A stretch of DNA of 64,000 nt from Enterobacteriaceae bacterium RIT714 (GTDB lineage Bacteria; Pseudomonadota; Gammaproteobacteria; Enterobacterales; Enterobacteriaceae): the NCBI GenBank assembly GCA_009668015.1, contig WJYB01000001.1:248001-312000 (forward strand), given 5' to 3'. Position 1 is the first letter of the stretch; every line of letters begins with the position of its first letter. The notes below the pieces were generated by a model, which made no database searches, was not told where the DNA came from, and saw nothing but the letters and a program-made list of their open reading frames with translations. Below, piece after piece: positions 49,903-61,022 of this stretch. The position numbers and the translations under genes were made by a program.

Positions 49903-50832
49903 TCACTCCGCCACATACAGGTGCAGCCGGGGAATGATCAATCGCAGCGGCTGCGCCTGGGGTTTATAACGATGCTGAACGTTTTCAGCATCGTAATTCA
50001 GCAGTTCACCGATATCAGGCACCATCGCCCCCTGTTGTGTATCGTACAGCGCAATCAGCGGCGTCGGGCAGGCGTGTTGCACCTGCTTTTGCTCCCCGGC
50101 ATACCAGACCCGCGCAATCGGCTGCACCTTCACCGGACGTTTGATTTTGAGCCGGGCCTCGGCAGGCAGCGCAGCAATATTCTCGTAATCCTGCTCCAGA
50201 CGCTCAATCCACTGCTCGCGCGACCAGGGGGCCACGGTGCGCGGGCTTTTCAGGCTTTTCTCCAGCAGGGCCAGCACCTCATTGCGGGTAAAGTTCTTAA
50301 TAATGTGTTTGTTGGCCCAGCCAAACCGCAGCGTGGCGGGATGACGCAGGATCGTCAGCGTGCGATAGGCGTTGAGGGTGATAAGCCCCGGCAACTGCCG
50401 GTGTACCCATTCAAAGCGCGCGGCGGGGGGCAAGCCTGACTCTTCAGTGACGATTTTCTCAAACGCGGCTTTCAGCGCATTAATATGGTCAATCTGGCTT
50501 TCAATCTGCTCTCGCAGGGCTGGCTCGCACTGCAGACAAATCACGCCGGGCAGGCGCACCGCGGCTTTGCTGCTGCGGTTTTCCGACTGTTGCTGAATAA
50601 ACAGATGGCGGTAGTGGGCGACCGCCATCTCCAGCGCTGCTTTACCGATATGCTGTTTCACTTCGATAGTCTCAAGCGGATCATGTTCGGCGCCTTTGAC
50701 AACATCCGGCAGCGTGAAGACGCGCGCAGCCAGCAACCGGCATTTTTGCAGACGTTCTGTCAAGCCTGCCAGCTCGTGTTCCATCTGGCGGAAAGTCGAG
50801 TTTAACCGTTCGAGAAGATCGTAAGTAGCCAT
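49903..50832 (-). CDS. tus: DNA replication terminus site-binding protein Tus
   Basis: Monomeric protein of 309 residues that binds Ter sites and stops replication forks coming from one side by blocking the replicative helicase. It matches E. coli Tus over the full length ([18 protein letters not shown] at the start). A Ter site lies 10 bases upstream of its start codon, giving autorepression. Its stop codon abuts that of fumC with no base between. Confidence 0.97.
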   Translation of the reverse strand: MATYDLLERLNSTFRQMEHELAGLTERLQKCRLLAARVFTLPDVVKGAEHDPLETIEVKQHIGKAALEMAVAHYRHLFIQQQSENRSSKAAVRLPGVICLQCEPALREQIESQIDHINALKAAFEKIVTEESGLPPAARFEWVHRQLPGLITLNAYRTLTILRHPATLRFGWANKHIIKNFTRNEVLALLEKSLKSPRTVAPWSREQWIERLEQDYENIAALPAEARLKIKRPVKVQPIARVWYAGEQKQVQHACPTPLIALYDTQQGAMVPDIGELLNYDAENVQHRYKPQAQPLRLIIPRLHLYVAE

Positions 50833-50841
50833 AAAGCCCCG

Positions 50842-50864
50842 TCAGTAGTTACAACATACTTACC
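50842..50864 (-). other. Ter replication-arrest site (TerB-like) overlapping the tus promoter
   Basis: The minus strand contains TAAGTATGTTGTAACTA, which carries the whole Ter core AGNATGTTGTAACTA including the G that pairs with the flipping C6. It lies where TerB lies next to tus in E. coli. By analogy the blocking face points toward higher coordinates. Confidence 0.92.
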
Positions 50865-51008
50865 GTATACCACAGTTTGCCCGGTCCGGCCAGGGTGCGC
50901 GTGAGTCTCGCAGGGAGAAGGTAAGCTTATTGATTGAGGTTTAATTATACGGGTTTTGTATATTTATCTACTGTGGAGGCCACTCTGTTGATCCAGAGCA
51001 GGTTAAAA

Positions 51009-51036
51009 GTATGATGAATTATTAAAATCGTCACAC
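51009..51036. promoter_or_regulatory. NikR operator upstream of nikA
   Basis: GTATGA-N16-TCACAC: the exact 28-bp architecture of the E. coli nik operator (GTATGA-N16-TCATAC) with a single changed base in the right half-site. Confidence 0.92.
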
Positions 51037-51072
51037 GTTTTTTCTTACTCCAAAATGATTAGAGGCAACCCC

Positions 51073-52644
51073 TTGTCCAGACCAGGCCGTATTGTCTGTG
51101 CGATTCTGGCGTGTGCATCATTTTTCGCTCAGGCCGCCGCCCCCGATGAAATAACCACCGCATGGCCGGTAAATGCAGGACCGCTCAACCCCCATCTTTA
51201 TACGCCCAATCAGATGTATGCCCAGAGCATGGTCTATGAGCCGTTAGTGAAATATCAGGCGGATGGTTCGGTAAAACCGTGGCTTGCCCAAAGCTGGACC
51301 ACGTCGGCGGACGGAAAAACCTGGGTATTCACTCTGCGTGACGGCGTCACGTTCTCCAACGGTGAGCCGTTTAATGCCCAGGCGGCGGCAGAGAATTTCC
51401 GCGCGGTACTGGATAATCGCGAGCGTCATGCCTGGCTGGAGCTGGCCCGTCAGATAACCGAAGTGAAAGCGTTAAGTCGCAATACGTTGCAAATCACCCT
51501 GAAGAGCGCCTACTACCCGTTCCTGCAAGAGCTCGCCTTGCCGCGTCCGTTCCGTTTTATCGCCCCGTCACAGTTTAAAAATAACGAAACGATGAACGGC
51601 ATCCGCTCCCCCATCGGCACCGGACCGTGGGTGCTGAAAGCGTCAAAACTCAACCAGTACGATATCCTGGAGCGTAACGACCGCTACTGGGGAGAAAAGC
51701 CAAAAATTCGCCAGATTACGGTGAAGGTGATCCCGGACCCGACCACCCGTGCGGTCGCGTTTGAAACCGGTGAAATTGATCTGTTATACGGTAACGAAGG
51801 GCTGCTGCCGCTCGATACTTTTGCCCGTTTCAGCCAAAGCCCGTCCTACCGCACCCAGCTTTCGCAGCCCATCGAAACCATCATGCTGGCACTCAATTCC
51901 GCCAAAGCGCCGACCAACGAACTGGCGGTGCGTGAGGCCCTGAACTATGCGGTCAATAAAAAATCGCTGATCGACAATGCGTTGTACGGCACACAGCAGG
52001 TTGCCGAGACGTTATTTTCTCCGAGCGTGCCTTACGCTAACGTCAATCTGAAACCGCGTCAGTACAATCCGCAGCAGGCAAGATCGCTGCTGGAAAAAGC
52101 AGGATGGGTCCTCCCGACAGGAAAAACCATTCGCGAGAAAAATGGGCAGCCCTTGCGGGTTGAACTGTCGTTTATCGGCACCGATGCCCTGAGCAAATCA
52201 ATGGCTGAAATCATTCAGGCCGATATGCGTCAGGTGGGCATTGATGTCGCGCTAGTCGGCGAAGAGGAGAGCAGTATTTATGCCCGCCAGCGTGATGGCC
52301 GTTTTGGCATGATTTTCAACCGCACCTGGGGCGCGCCTTACGACCCACACGCTTTTATGAGCTCGATGCGCGTGCCATCACACGCGGATTTTCAGGCTCA
52401 GCTTGGCCTGGCGGACAAACCGGTGATAGATAAAGAGATTGGCGAAGTGCTTTCCACGGCGGATGAATCCCGCCGTCAGGCGCTCTATCGCGATATCTTG
52501 ACCCGTCTGCACAACGATGCGGTTTATCTGCCGATTAGCTATGTGTCGATGATGGTGGTGGCCAGGCCTGAACTTGGCGTCATTCCGTTTGCTCCCGTCG
52601 CGTCCGACATCCCCTTTGAACAGATCCAGCCGGTGACTCCCTGA
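51073..52644 (+). CDS. nikA: Nickel ABC transporter, periplasmic binding protein
   Basis: SBP family 5 protein of about 523 residues with a signal peptide cleaved after FFAQA; it captures nickel, as a histidine or similar complex, in the periplasm. The sequence follows E. coli NikA closely from [13 protein letters not shown] to the end. Start choice: AGAGG at 51061-51065 lies seven bases before a TTG at 51073, giving E. coli length; an in-frame ATG at 51055 lacks a ribosome site and would add six residues. First gene of nikABCDER. Confidence 0.95.
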   Translation: MSRPGRIVCAILACASFFAQAAAPDEITTAWPVNAGPLNPHLYTPNQMYAQSMVYEPLVKYQADGSVKPWLAQSWTTSADGKTWVFTLRDGVTFSNGEPFNAQAAAENFRAVLDNRERHAWLELARQITEVKALSRNTLQITLKSAYYPFLQELALPRPFRFIAPSQFKNNETMNGIRSPIGTGPWVLKASKLNQYDILERNDRYWGEKPKIRQITVKVIPDPTTRAVAFETGEIDLLYGNEGLLPLDTFARFSQSPSYRTQLSQPIETIMLALNSAKAPTNELAVREALNYAVNKKSLIDNALYGTQQVAETLFSPSVPYANVNLKPRQYNPQQARSLLEKAGWVLPTGKTIREKNGQPLRVELSFIGTDALSKSMAEIIQADMRQVGIDVALVGEEESSIYARQRDGRFGMIFNRTWGAPYDPHAFMSSMRVPSHADFQAQLGLADKPVIDKEIGEVLSTADESRRQALYRDILTRLHNDAVYLPISYVSMMVVARPELGVIPFAPVASDIPFEQIQPVTP

Positions 52645-53588
52645 TGCTACGCTACATTTTGCGGCGTATCGCGCTGCTGATCCCGATGGTATTTGCGGCC
52701 TCGGTGATTATTTTTCTGATGCTGCGCCTGGGGACCGGCGATCCGGCGCTCGACTATCTGCGGCTGTCGAATTTGCCGCCGACGCCAGACATGGTGGCCT
52801 CCACGCGCGTGATGCTCGGTCTGGATCAGCCGCTGATCGTTCAGTACGGCAGCTGGCTCTGGAACGCGTTACATCTTGATTTTGGCCTCTCGTTCGCCAC
52901 ACAGCGCCCGGTACTGGATGATCTTCTCCAGTTTTTGCCCGCCACGCTGCTGCTGGCCGGGGCGGCGCTGGTGCTGATCCTGTTCACTTCTGTACCGCTG
53001 GGGATCTGGGCGGCACGCCATCGCGACCGTCTGCCTGACTTCATCGTGCGGGTGATCGCTTTTCTGGGCGTGTCGATGCCCAATTTCTGGCTCGCCTTTT
53101 TACTGGTGATGTGTTTCTCGGTCTGGCTCCAGTGGCTGCCCGCGATGGGTTACGGCGGCTGGCAGCATCTGATTTTGCCCGCTGTGTCGATTGCGTTTAT
53201 GTCACTGGCGATCAACGCGCGTCTGCTGCGGGCCAGCATGCTGGAGGTCGCCGGACAGCGTCATGTCACCTGGGCGCGCCTGCGGGGGTTAAGTCATCAA
53301 CAGACCGAGCGTCGGCACATTTTACGCAACGCCTCGCTGCCGATGATCACGGCTGTGGGGATGCATATCGGTGAGCTGATCGGCGGCACGATGATTATTG
53401 AGAATATTTTCGCGTGGCCGGGCGTCGGGCGCTATGCGGTGTCCGCGATTTTCAATCGCGACTATCCGGTCATTCAGTGCTTCACGCTGATCATGGTGGT
53501 GGTGTTTGTCATCTGTAACCTGATGGTCGATGTGCTGAATGCGGCGCTCGATCCGCGCATTCGACGCCATGAAGGAGCGCATTCGTGA
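52644..53588 (+). CDS. nikB: Nickel ABC transporter permease NikB
   Basis: Inner-membrane permease of 314 residues with six helices, DppB type; the EAA loop contacting the ATPases is near 195-215 ([22 protein letters not shown]). Its ATG overlaps the nikA TGA by one base. Forms the pore with NikC. Confidence 0.95.
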   Translation: MLRYILRRIALLIPMVFAASVIIFLMLRLGTGDPALDYLRLSNLPPTPDMVASTRVMLGLDQPLIVQYGSWLWNALHLDFGLSFATQRPVLDDLLQFLPATLLLAGAALVLILFTSVPLGIWAARHRDRLPDFIVRVIAFLGVSMPNFWLAFLLVMCFSVWLQWLPAMGYGGWQHLILPAVSIAFMSLAINARLLRASMLEVAGQRHVTWARLRGLSHQQTERRHILRNASLPMITAVGMHIGELIGGTMIIENIFAWPGVGRYAVSAIFNRDYPVIQCFTLIMVVVFVICNLMVDVLNAALDPRIRRHEGAHS

Positions 53589-54418
53589 ACTTTTACTTTT
53601 CTGCGCGCTGGCCGGTGCGCCTGGCGCTGCTGATTATCCTGCTGCTGGCCGCGATTGCACTCACCAGTCAGTGGTGGCTGCCATACGATCCGCAGGCCAT
53701 TAACTTGCCTGCGCGCTTGCTCTCCCCGGATAGCCAGCACTGGCTGGGGACCGATCATCTGGGGCGCGATATTTTTTCACGTCTGCTGGCGGCCACGCGC
53801 GTGTCGCTGGGCTCGGTCATGATCTGCCTGCTGCTGGTTCTGGCCCTGGGGCTGCTGGTGGGCGGCGCGGCGGGACTACTTGGCGGACGCGTCGATCAAT
53901 TCACCATGCGGGTGGCGGATATGTTTATGACCTTTCCGACCTCGATTCTCTCTTTTTTCATGGTCGGGGTGCTGGGAACGGGGCTGACAAATGTGATCAT
54001 CGCTATCGCCTTGTCCCACTGGGCCTGGTATGCGCGAATGGTGCGCAGCCTGGTGATCGCGCTGCGTCAGCGGGAATTTGTGCTCGCCTCGCGACTCTGC
54101 GGCGCGGGACATACTCGCGTTTTTATCGACCATTTAACCGGTGCGGTGCTCCCCTCGCTGCTGGTGCTGGCGACGCTGGATATCGGCCACATGATGCTGC
54201 ATGTCGCCGGAATGTCGTTTCTGGGGTTAGGCGTGACCGCGCCGACGGCTGAGTGGGGGGTCATGATTAACGATGCCCGCCAGTATATCTGGACGCAGCC
54301 GCTGCAAATGTTCTGGCCGGGACTGGCGCTGTTTATCAGCGTGATGGCCTTTAATCTGGTGGGTGACGCTCTGCGCGATCACCTTGACCCTCATCTGGTG
54401 GCGGAGCACGCTCACTAA
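53585..54418 (+). CDS. nikC: Nickel ABC transporter permease NikC
   Basis: DppC-type permease of 277 residues with an N-terminal helix and a five-helix core. GTG start at 53585 overlapping the nikB stop as [19 protein letters not shown] is the family signature after the first helix; the EAA loop [17 protein letters not shown] is near 160-180. Confidence 0.95.
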   Translation: MNFYFSARWPVRLALLIILLLAAIALTSQWWLPYDPQAINLPARLLSPDSQHWLGTDHLGRDIFSRLLAATRVSLGSVMICLLLVLALGLLVGGAAGLLGGRVDQFTMRVADMFMTFPTSILSFFMVGVLGTGLTNVIIAIALSHWAWYARMVRSLVIALRQREFVLASRLCGAGHTRVFIDHLTGAVLPSLLVLATLDIGHMMLHVAGMSFLGLGVTAPTAEWGVMINDARQYIWTQPLQMFWPGLALFISVMAFNLVGDALRDHLDPHLVAEHAH

Positions 54419-55178
54419 TGCCGCAACACATTGAATTGCAAAATATTGTCATCCAGGCCGAACAGGTGCTGGTCAATGGGGTATCGCTGACCCTTAAACG
54501 GGGGCGGGTGCTGGCGCTGGTCGGCGCAAGCGGGAGTGGCAAATCACTGACCTGTGCCGCTGCGCTCGGTATTTTGCCGGCGGGAGTGCGTCAAATCTCA
54601 GGCCAACTGTTGGCGGACGGCAAACCGGTCGCCCCCGAGGCGCTACGCGGTGTAACGGTCGCCACCATTATGCAAAACCCGCGAAGCGCTTTTAATCCGC
54701 TGCATACGATGGCAACGCATGCGAAAGAGACCTGTCAGGCGGTGGGTAAAGCTGCCGACGACACGACGATTATCGCGGCTCTGCAGGCGGTGGGTCTGGA
54801 GGAGCCGAACCGCGTACTCCGGCTCTATCCCTTCGAGATGAGCGGAGGGATGCTCCAGCGAATGATGATTGCGATGGCGCTGTTGTGCGATGCCCCTTTT
54901 ATCATTGCCGACGAGCCAACAACCGATCTGGATGCCGTCGCTCAGGCGCGCATTCTTGATCTGCTGGAGAGCATTATGCACAGCCGGGGGCCTGGTATGC
55001 TGTTGATCACCCACGATATGGGCGTGGTCGCACGACTGGCGGACGATGTGGCGGTGATGGATCACGGCATTATCGTTGAGCAGGGCGAGGTGGAGACGCT
55101 GTTTCACGCGCCGCGCCATGCGGTGACGCGCAGGCTGATTGCGGCACATCTGGCGCTGTATGGAATGGAGCTGGCCTT

Positions 55179-55182
<4 letters not shown>
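54418..55182 (+). CDS. nikD: Nickel ABC transporter ATPase NikD
   Basis: Cytosolic ATPase of 254 residues: Walker A GASGSGKS near 37-44, signature [12 protein letters not shown] (an Oligopeptide-type variant of LSGGQ), Walker [14 protein letters not shown]. Its start codon overlaps the nikC stop by one base. Works as a heterodimer with NikE. Confidence 0.95.
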
Positions 55183-56368
<1,186 letters not shown>

Positions 56369-56372
56369 CCCG

Positions 56373-57671
56373 TCAGACCGCCGCGGGAATCGCGATGTGA
56401 TGGTAGACTGGCCAGCTAAAGCAGAATTTAGCGCCACCCAGGTCGCTGGCTTCGCAACTGACGCGACCGCCCATCGCCAGGGCAATAGAGCGAACAATAG
56501 CCAGTCCCAGCCCGCAGCCGCCCGTGGCGCGGTCCCGGCTCGGATCGAGACGGACAAACGGCTCAAATACGCGTTCGCGTTCATCGGCGGCAATTCCCGG
56601 GCCGTCATCCTCAACAGATAAACTGGCCTCGCTGCCGTTCAGATGTAAACGAATGCGCAGTGTGGTTTCGCTATAGCGCAGGGCGTTGTTGACCAGATTA
56701 TCCAGGACGCGCTCCATCAGGCGCATATCAAGCGCGCCATAGTCGCCGGGGCTGTTCTCTACCCGCAACGCGCGCTGCGGATTAACGCTCTGCACATCCT
56801 CGATATGACTGCGCAGCCAGCCAGAGAGGTCCGGCGTGCTGAGGTTAAGCTCGTTTTGCGGACGATCCAGGCGCGCGTAGGTCAACAGCTCCTCGATGAG
56901 CGCTTCCAGCTGGCCGATATCGCGGTTGAGCGCCAGAGATTCCGTCGCGGTCAGGTTCTCGCTCATCTCAAGACGATAACGCAGGCGCACCAGGGGGGTA
57001 CGCAGCTCGTGGGCAATGCCGTCGATCAGCTGCTTTTTGCTGGCAATGAGCGCATTGATATTATCGGCCATCTGGTTAAAGGCGACGCCCAGACGTTCAA
57101 AGCTGGAACCGCTGTCAAAATGGATCCGCTCGGTAAAATGCCCGTCACCAAAGCGCTGTGCCGCGGTTTCCAGACGCAACATATCCTGCCAGTGCGGCCG
57201 CATCCAGATAAAGACCGGAAGGGCCAGCGAGATGGCAATAAACGCCAGTAGCGCCATATCCAGCAACCGCATCTGGTGTAAAAAATATAAATAGGGGACG
57301 GGACCGACGGCCAGCACGTAGTGGCTGCGCGGAATACGCTGAATAAACGTGTACTGATCGTCTAACGCCACGATGTCGCCATCACGCAGGCGCTGGGTGG
57401 TTGTGGCATCCAACGCGTAGTTTTTCAGCGGCTCAATGCGCATATTAAACGACAGATTCAGGTCCAGCTCTTTTAGCGTTCGCGCCCAGTCGTGCGGGGG
57501 GATTTCACGCAGTTCGCTGCGCATCAGATACAGCGAACTTTTCATCAGGTCATCCAGTGACTGTCGGCCTGCGCGCTCGGCGGTGAACTTGTAAACCAGC
57601 CCGACCAGCATGGTCATCACCAGAAAACAGACAAACAGTAAAAGATAAAACTGCACAAACAGCTTTTTCAT
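56373..57671 (-). CDS. rstB: Sensor histidine kinase RstB
   Basis: Inner-membrane kinase of 432 residues: two membrane helices (about 4-26 and 135-157) flanking a periplasmic domain, a HAMP segment, the H-box DGIAHELRTPLVRLRY with phospho-accepting His221, and a HATPase domain (NNALRY, DDGPGIAADE, GGCGLGLAIV). The partner regulator RstA is normally encoded immediately upstream; here it lies 5.2 kb away behind an inserted transport locus, so rstB needs its own promoter or very long cotranscription. The protein itself is intact. Confidence 0.96.
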   Translation of the reverse strand: MKKLFVQFYLLLFVCFLVMTMLVGLVYKFTAERAGRQSLDDLMKSSLYLMRSELREIPPHDWARTLKELDLNLSFNMRIEPLKNYALDATTTQRLRDGDIVALDDQYTFIQRIPRSHYVLAVGPVPYLYFLHQMRLLDMALLAFIAISLALPVFIWMRPHWQDMLRLETAAQRFGDGHFTERIHFDSGSSFERLGVAFNQMADNINALIASKKQLIDGIAHELRTPLVRLRYRLEMSENLTATESLALNRDIGQLEALIEELLTYARLDRPQNELNLSTPDLSGWLRSHIEDVQSVNPQRALRVENSPGDYGALDMRLMERVLDNLVNNALRYSETTLRIRLHLNGSEASLSVEDDGPGIAADERERVFEPFVRLDPSRDRATGGCGLGLAIVRSIALAMGGRVSCEASDLGGAKFCFSWPVYHHIAIPAAV

Positions 57672-57961
57672 GAAATCACACCATCAATACCGGGTTAGCT
57701 AAATTGCTCTACGTTCTGGGGCATAACGGAACCGCGTAGTGTTTATTCATGCGTTTCCATGCCCCGTCGGCGTTGCTATGAAAGCAGGGTTTGCCCCGGC
57801 TGACAACTCTCAAGGCATGTAATGGTGATGATGTTTATGGGTATCTGGTGGGAAAGCTGAAAATCACGCTCATTCTGCTGGCGTCATTTTTCCGCTGTAA
57901 AAATTCCGTCTTTAACCGTTTTCACTTACGGCTTATTTTCCAGACGGGGTCATCCGTCAGT
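57672..57961 (-). promoter_or_regulatory. Gap upstream of rstB
   Basis: 290 bp between the MFS gene stop and the rstB start. I see no convincing gene. It presumably supplies an rstB promoter after the separation from rstA, but I could not identify one, nor a clear terminator for the MFS gene. Confidence 0.4.
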
Positions 57962-59209
57962 TCAGGTTTTCGTGATAAGCGTTGTTTGAAGCGGGCGACA
58001 AATCAGGATCATAGCAACGGCGCTACATAACGGGAACAGCGCCAACAGCAGCCAGGGATAGATGGCCTGCGTTGACGGTACTAACGCGTTATCGAGCAGC
58101 CCGCCAAACGCAAAATTGCCCGCCAACACCGCAACGCCTCCGGCAGTGGCCAGTGCGCCGTAGTGCGCGCCAAGCGTCGACTCTTCAGCAAACCATGGGA
58201 TCAGGTCTTTTGCCGCCGGTACCAGCAGCATTTGTCCTGTGGTCAGCAGGGTCACAAAACAGACTGAAGGCAATAATCGAAGCCAGCCTTCCGCTGGTTC
58301 CATTGCAGCGAATACCGCCACGCTGGCAAAGGCGGTGGAGAGCAGCAAAAAACCGGCGGGCAAGATCTTGATAGCTCCGGTCTTCCGCGCGAAACGCGCC
58401 AGTGGCAGCTGAAACACAACGATCAGAACGGAGGCCAGCATAAAGAGTGGCCCGAGGTCTTTCTCGCTTCCCCCCGAACGCTGGATTTCCACCGGCAGCG
58501 CCAGATAGAGCTGGTTGTAGCTTAAAAGCCACGAACTGTAGGCAATGATAAACGCCACAAAGCGCGGCTGGCGGAACGTGGTCCACCACGGCAGAACGTT
58601 TAGCGCGTGTTTGCCGCGCTGTTCGGTGGGAAGCGCGACGGACAGCAATATCAGCGCGATGATAAAGACGCCAGCCCCAGCCAAGGCAACCTGTCGGAAG
58701 CCCAGTCCCGTCAATAATGCACCCGCCACCGGGCCCAGAACGGCACCCAGTTCACCCCACACGGCAAAAATCGCGAACCACTCCGCGCGGCTGCGCTTGC
58801 CGTTCGCCTCGCTTTGCGTCCCTGCTTTGGCCAGTAAGGCTTCAATCGACGGGGAGAACAGCGCTCCGCCGATGCCCGTGAGGCACGCCCCCAGAATGAT
58901 TGGCCAGAGCGATTGTCCGAATGCCAGCAGCAGATAACCCAGCACGCGAATAAGGCAGCCGTAAAGGATGATCGTCCGTGCGCCAAACCGATCGGAGAGC
59001 GCACCGCCGACGATAAACATCCCCTGCTGTGAGAATGTCCGCAGCCCCAGAATCAGCCCGATAAGCCCGCCGGAGAGCATCATATCGTTGCGCAGAAATA
59101 TCGCCAGGAAGGGGACGACTGCGTAAAAGCCAATATTAAATACAAACTGGCTACCAGGTAATAAGGGCGGCCAGAGCGTGACGGCTGGGCGTAGGGAAAA
59201 CCGCGGCAT
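57962..59209 (-). CDS. MFS transporter in the iron-type import cluster
   Basis: Major facilitator of 415 residues with 12 hydrophobic segments; motif A is GGALSDRFGARTIIL in the loop after helix two. Probably an exporter in the MdtH/DHA1 style. It begins 14 bp after the ABC ATPase gene on the same strand, so it belongs to the same transcript. In metallophore loci such a protein may export the free chelator or release it from the cell interior; the substrate is not readable from the sequence. Not present between rstA and rstB in K-12. Confidence 0.82.
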   Translation of the reverse strand: MPRFSLRPAVTLWPPLLPGSQFVFNIGFYAVVPFLAIFLRNDMMLSGGLIGLILGLRTFSQQGMFIVGGALSDRFGARTIILYGCLIRVLGYLLLAFGQSLWPIILGACLTGIGGALFSPSIEALLAKAGTQSEANGKRSRAEWFAIFAVWGELGAVLGPVAGALLTGLGFRQVALAGAGVFIIALILLSVALPTEQRGKHALNVLPWWTTFRQPRFVAFIIAYSSWLLSYNQLYLALPVEIQRSGGSEKDLGPLFMLASVLIVVFQLPLARFARKTGAIKILPAGFLLLSTAFASVAVFAAMEPAEGWLRLLPSVCFVTLLTTGQMLLVPAAKDLIPWFAEESTLGAHYGALATAGGVAVLAGNFAFGGLLDNALVPSTQAIYPWLLLALFPLCSAVAMILICRPLQTTLITKT

Positions 59210-59223
59210 GAAATGACCCGCTC

Positions 59224-59985
59224 CTAAGCGATAAAGTGAATGTGTTTTTTACCATGGAACCGGGAGATCTCAATTTTGGTTTTCACCCGGAAAACGTCCC
59301 ACAGCAGCTCCTCAGAGAGAATATCCTGCGGTGTCCCGGTCGTGATAATTTTTCCCTGCTGCATCACAATCAATGAATCGCAGAACATGGCGGCGTGGTT
59401 GAGATCGTGGATAGCCACAATACAGGTCGCCGGTAGTTCGCTAATCAGCTTCATTAACTGTATCTGATGATGAATATCGAGGTGATTGGTCGGTTCATCG
59501 AGCAGGATTTCGCTGGGAGTCTGCGCCAGGGCGCGGGCGATATGGACCCGCTGACGTTCACCACCGGACAGACTGAGCCACCCCTGATCGCATTTTTCCA
59601 GCATATCCACTCGTTGTAGCGCCGCGGTGACGGTTTCGTCATCGTGCGTACTCCAGTTAGAAAAGGGAGAGTGATGTGGGATCCGGCCCAGTTTTACCAC
59701 GTCACGAACGCGCATATTGGCATCGGTTAACCCATGTTGTTCGACGAACGCCACCCGACGGGCAAGCTGCTTTTTAGCCATCCGCGCAATGTCTTTCTCG
59801 TCCAGGGTCACGCAGCCTGCATCCGGACGGCGCAAGCCAGCCAGCACACGCAGCAGGGACGATTTACCGCAGCCGTTGGGGCCGATTAACCCGACGGTTT
59901 CGCCGCGAGACACCTTCAGCGATACACCATCGACGATGACCTTTTTCCCCACTTTCCAGGTAATGTTTTCAGCGGAAATACTCAT
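59224..59985 (-). CDS. ABC transporter ATPase, iron-siderophore/B12 type
   Basis: FepC/BtuD/FecE-like ATPase of 253 residues: Walker A GPNGCGKS at 35-42, signature LSGGERQRVHIARAL, Walker B EILLDEPTNHLD, H-loop VAIHDLNHA. I chose the ATG at 59985, which overlaps the permease stop as TGATG; an adjacent in-frame GTG at 59988 is the alternative. Powers the importer formed with the two genes upstream. Confidence 0.88.
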   Translation of the reverse strand: MSISAENITWKVGKKVIVDGVSLKVSRGETVGLIGPNGCGKSSLLRVLAGLRRPDAGCVTLDEKDIARMAKKQLARRVAFVEQHGLTDANMRVRDVVKLGRIPHHSPFSNWSTHDDETVTAALQRVDMLEKCDQGWLSLSGGERQRVHIARALAQTPSEILLDEPTNHLDIHHQIQLMKLISELPATCIVAIHDLNHAAMFCDSLIVMQQGKIITTGTPQDILSEELLWDVFRVKTKIEISRFHGKKHIHFIA

Positions 59986-61022
59986 CACTTATTCCTTGAG
60001 CGATAGATAATCACGGCAAAGAAAGGCACGCCGACCAGAGCCGTCACGACCCCAACCGGCAGGCTTTGTGGCGCAATCAGCAACCGCGAGGCGATATCGG
60101 CCAGCACCATCAGAATGGCTCCGGCCAGCGCACTGGCGATCAGCAATGTGCGATGCAAAGGGCCGAAGAAATAGCGCATGACGTGGGGAATCACCAGCCC
60201 GACAAAGCCAATCGAGCCGGCCATGCTGACGATGGTTGCGGTGATCAGCGCGGTAGTGGTAAAGAGGATCAGACGCACCCAGGGAACGGCAATCCCCAGC
60301 GAGGCGGCGGCATCGTCTCCAAAGGTAAACGCATCCAGCGCGCGGGAGTAGTAAAGACAAACGGCAAGCCCGGCCAGAACCACCATCAACACCAGCTGAA
60401 ATTCAGGCCAGCGCACGCCGCTAAAGCTGCCCAGCAGCCAGAACATCACATCGCGAGCCTGCTGCGCGCTGGCGGAGGTGCTGATGGTATAAGCCGTGAT
60501 GGCGTTGAACAGCTGAGAAGCCGCGACCCCTGCCAGAATCGTGCGTTCGTTGCCGCCGCGGGCGCCGTTGGTCAAAAAGGCGACGAAGGCAAAGGCGGCG
60601 AACGCCCCGGCAAAAGCCCCGGCCGACAGCGACACTGCGCCCGTACCGATGCCCAGTACCACAACTGAAACTGCCCCTGTTGATGCCCCCGCAGAGACGC
60701 CAAGCACGTAGGGTTCCGCCAGCGCATTCTTCAACAAACTTTGTAAAACCGCACCGCAGATGGCTAATCCTGCGCCGCAGCATGCCGCCACCAGCGCGCG
60801 GCTCAGGCGAAAGTCCCAGATCACACTTTCGTAGATCCGGTTCAGTGGGACCTCGGTGAGCCCCATTTTGTTGCTGATGGTGTAAAAAACCTGCTGCAGC
60901 GGGATCGAGAGTTCGCCCACGCTGACGCCCACTGCAATCACCAGGAAAAGCAAGATGAGAGACATCAGAAACGACGTGGTCAGAAACAAACCCTGTCGCG
61001 ACGAAAGAGCGGCAGTCGTCAT
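59985..61022 (-). CDS. ABC transporter permease, FecCD/BtuC family
   Basis: Inner-membrane permease of 345 residues with about ten helices. Family blocks include SRALVAACCGAGLAICGAVLQSLLKNALAEP and the C-terminal GSIGFVGLVIPHVMR. As single permease gene it must act as a homodimer like BtuC. The start codon overlaps the binding-protein stop by one base (TGATG). Confidence 0.9.
   Translation of the reverse strand: MTTAALSSRQGLFLTTSFLMSLILLFLVIAVGVSVGELSIPLQQVFYTISNKMGLTEVPLNRIYESVIWDFRLSRALVAACCGAGLAICGAVLQSLLKNALAEPYVLGVSAGASTGAVSVVVLGIGTGAVSLSAGAFAGAFAAFAFVAFLTNGARGGNERTILAGVAASQLFNAITAYTISTSASAQQARDVMFWLLGSFSGVRWPEFQLVLMVVLAGLAVCLYYSRALDAFTFGDDAAASLGIAVPWVRLILFTTTALITATIVSMAGSIGFVGLVIPHVMRYFFGPLHRTLLIASALAGAILMVLADIASRLLIAPQSLPVGVVTALVGVPFFAVIIYRSRNK

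Noticed and set aside
50925-50945. A possible FNR site (TTGAT-N4-) upstream of nikA
   Set aside because: Only the left half fits; the right half does not resemble ATCAA.
57791-58030. A 79-codon plus-strand open frame upstream of rstB
   Set aside because: It overlaps the end of the MFS gene, has no ribosome site and reads as low-information sequence.
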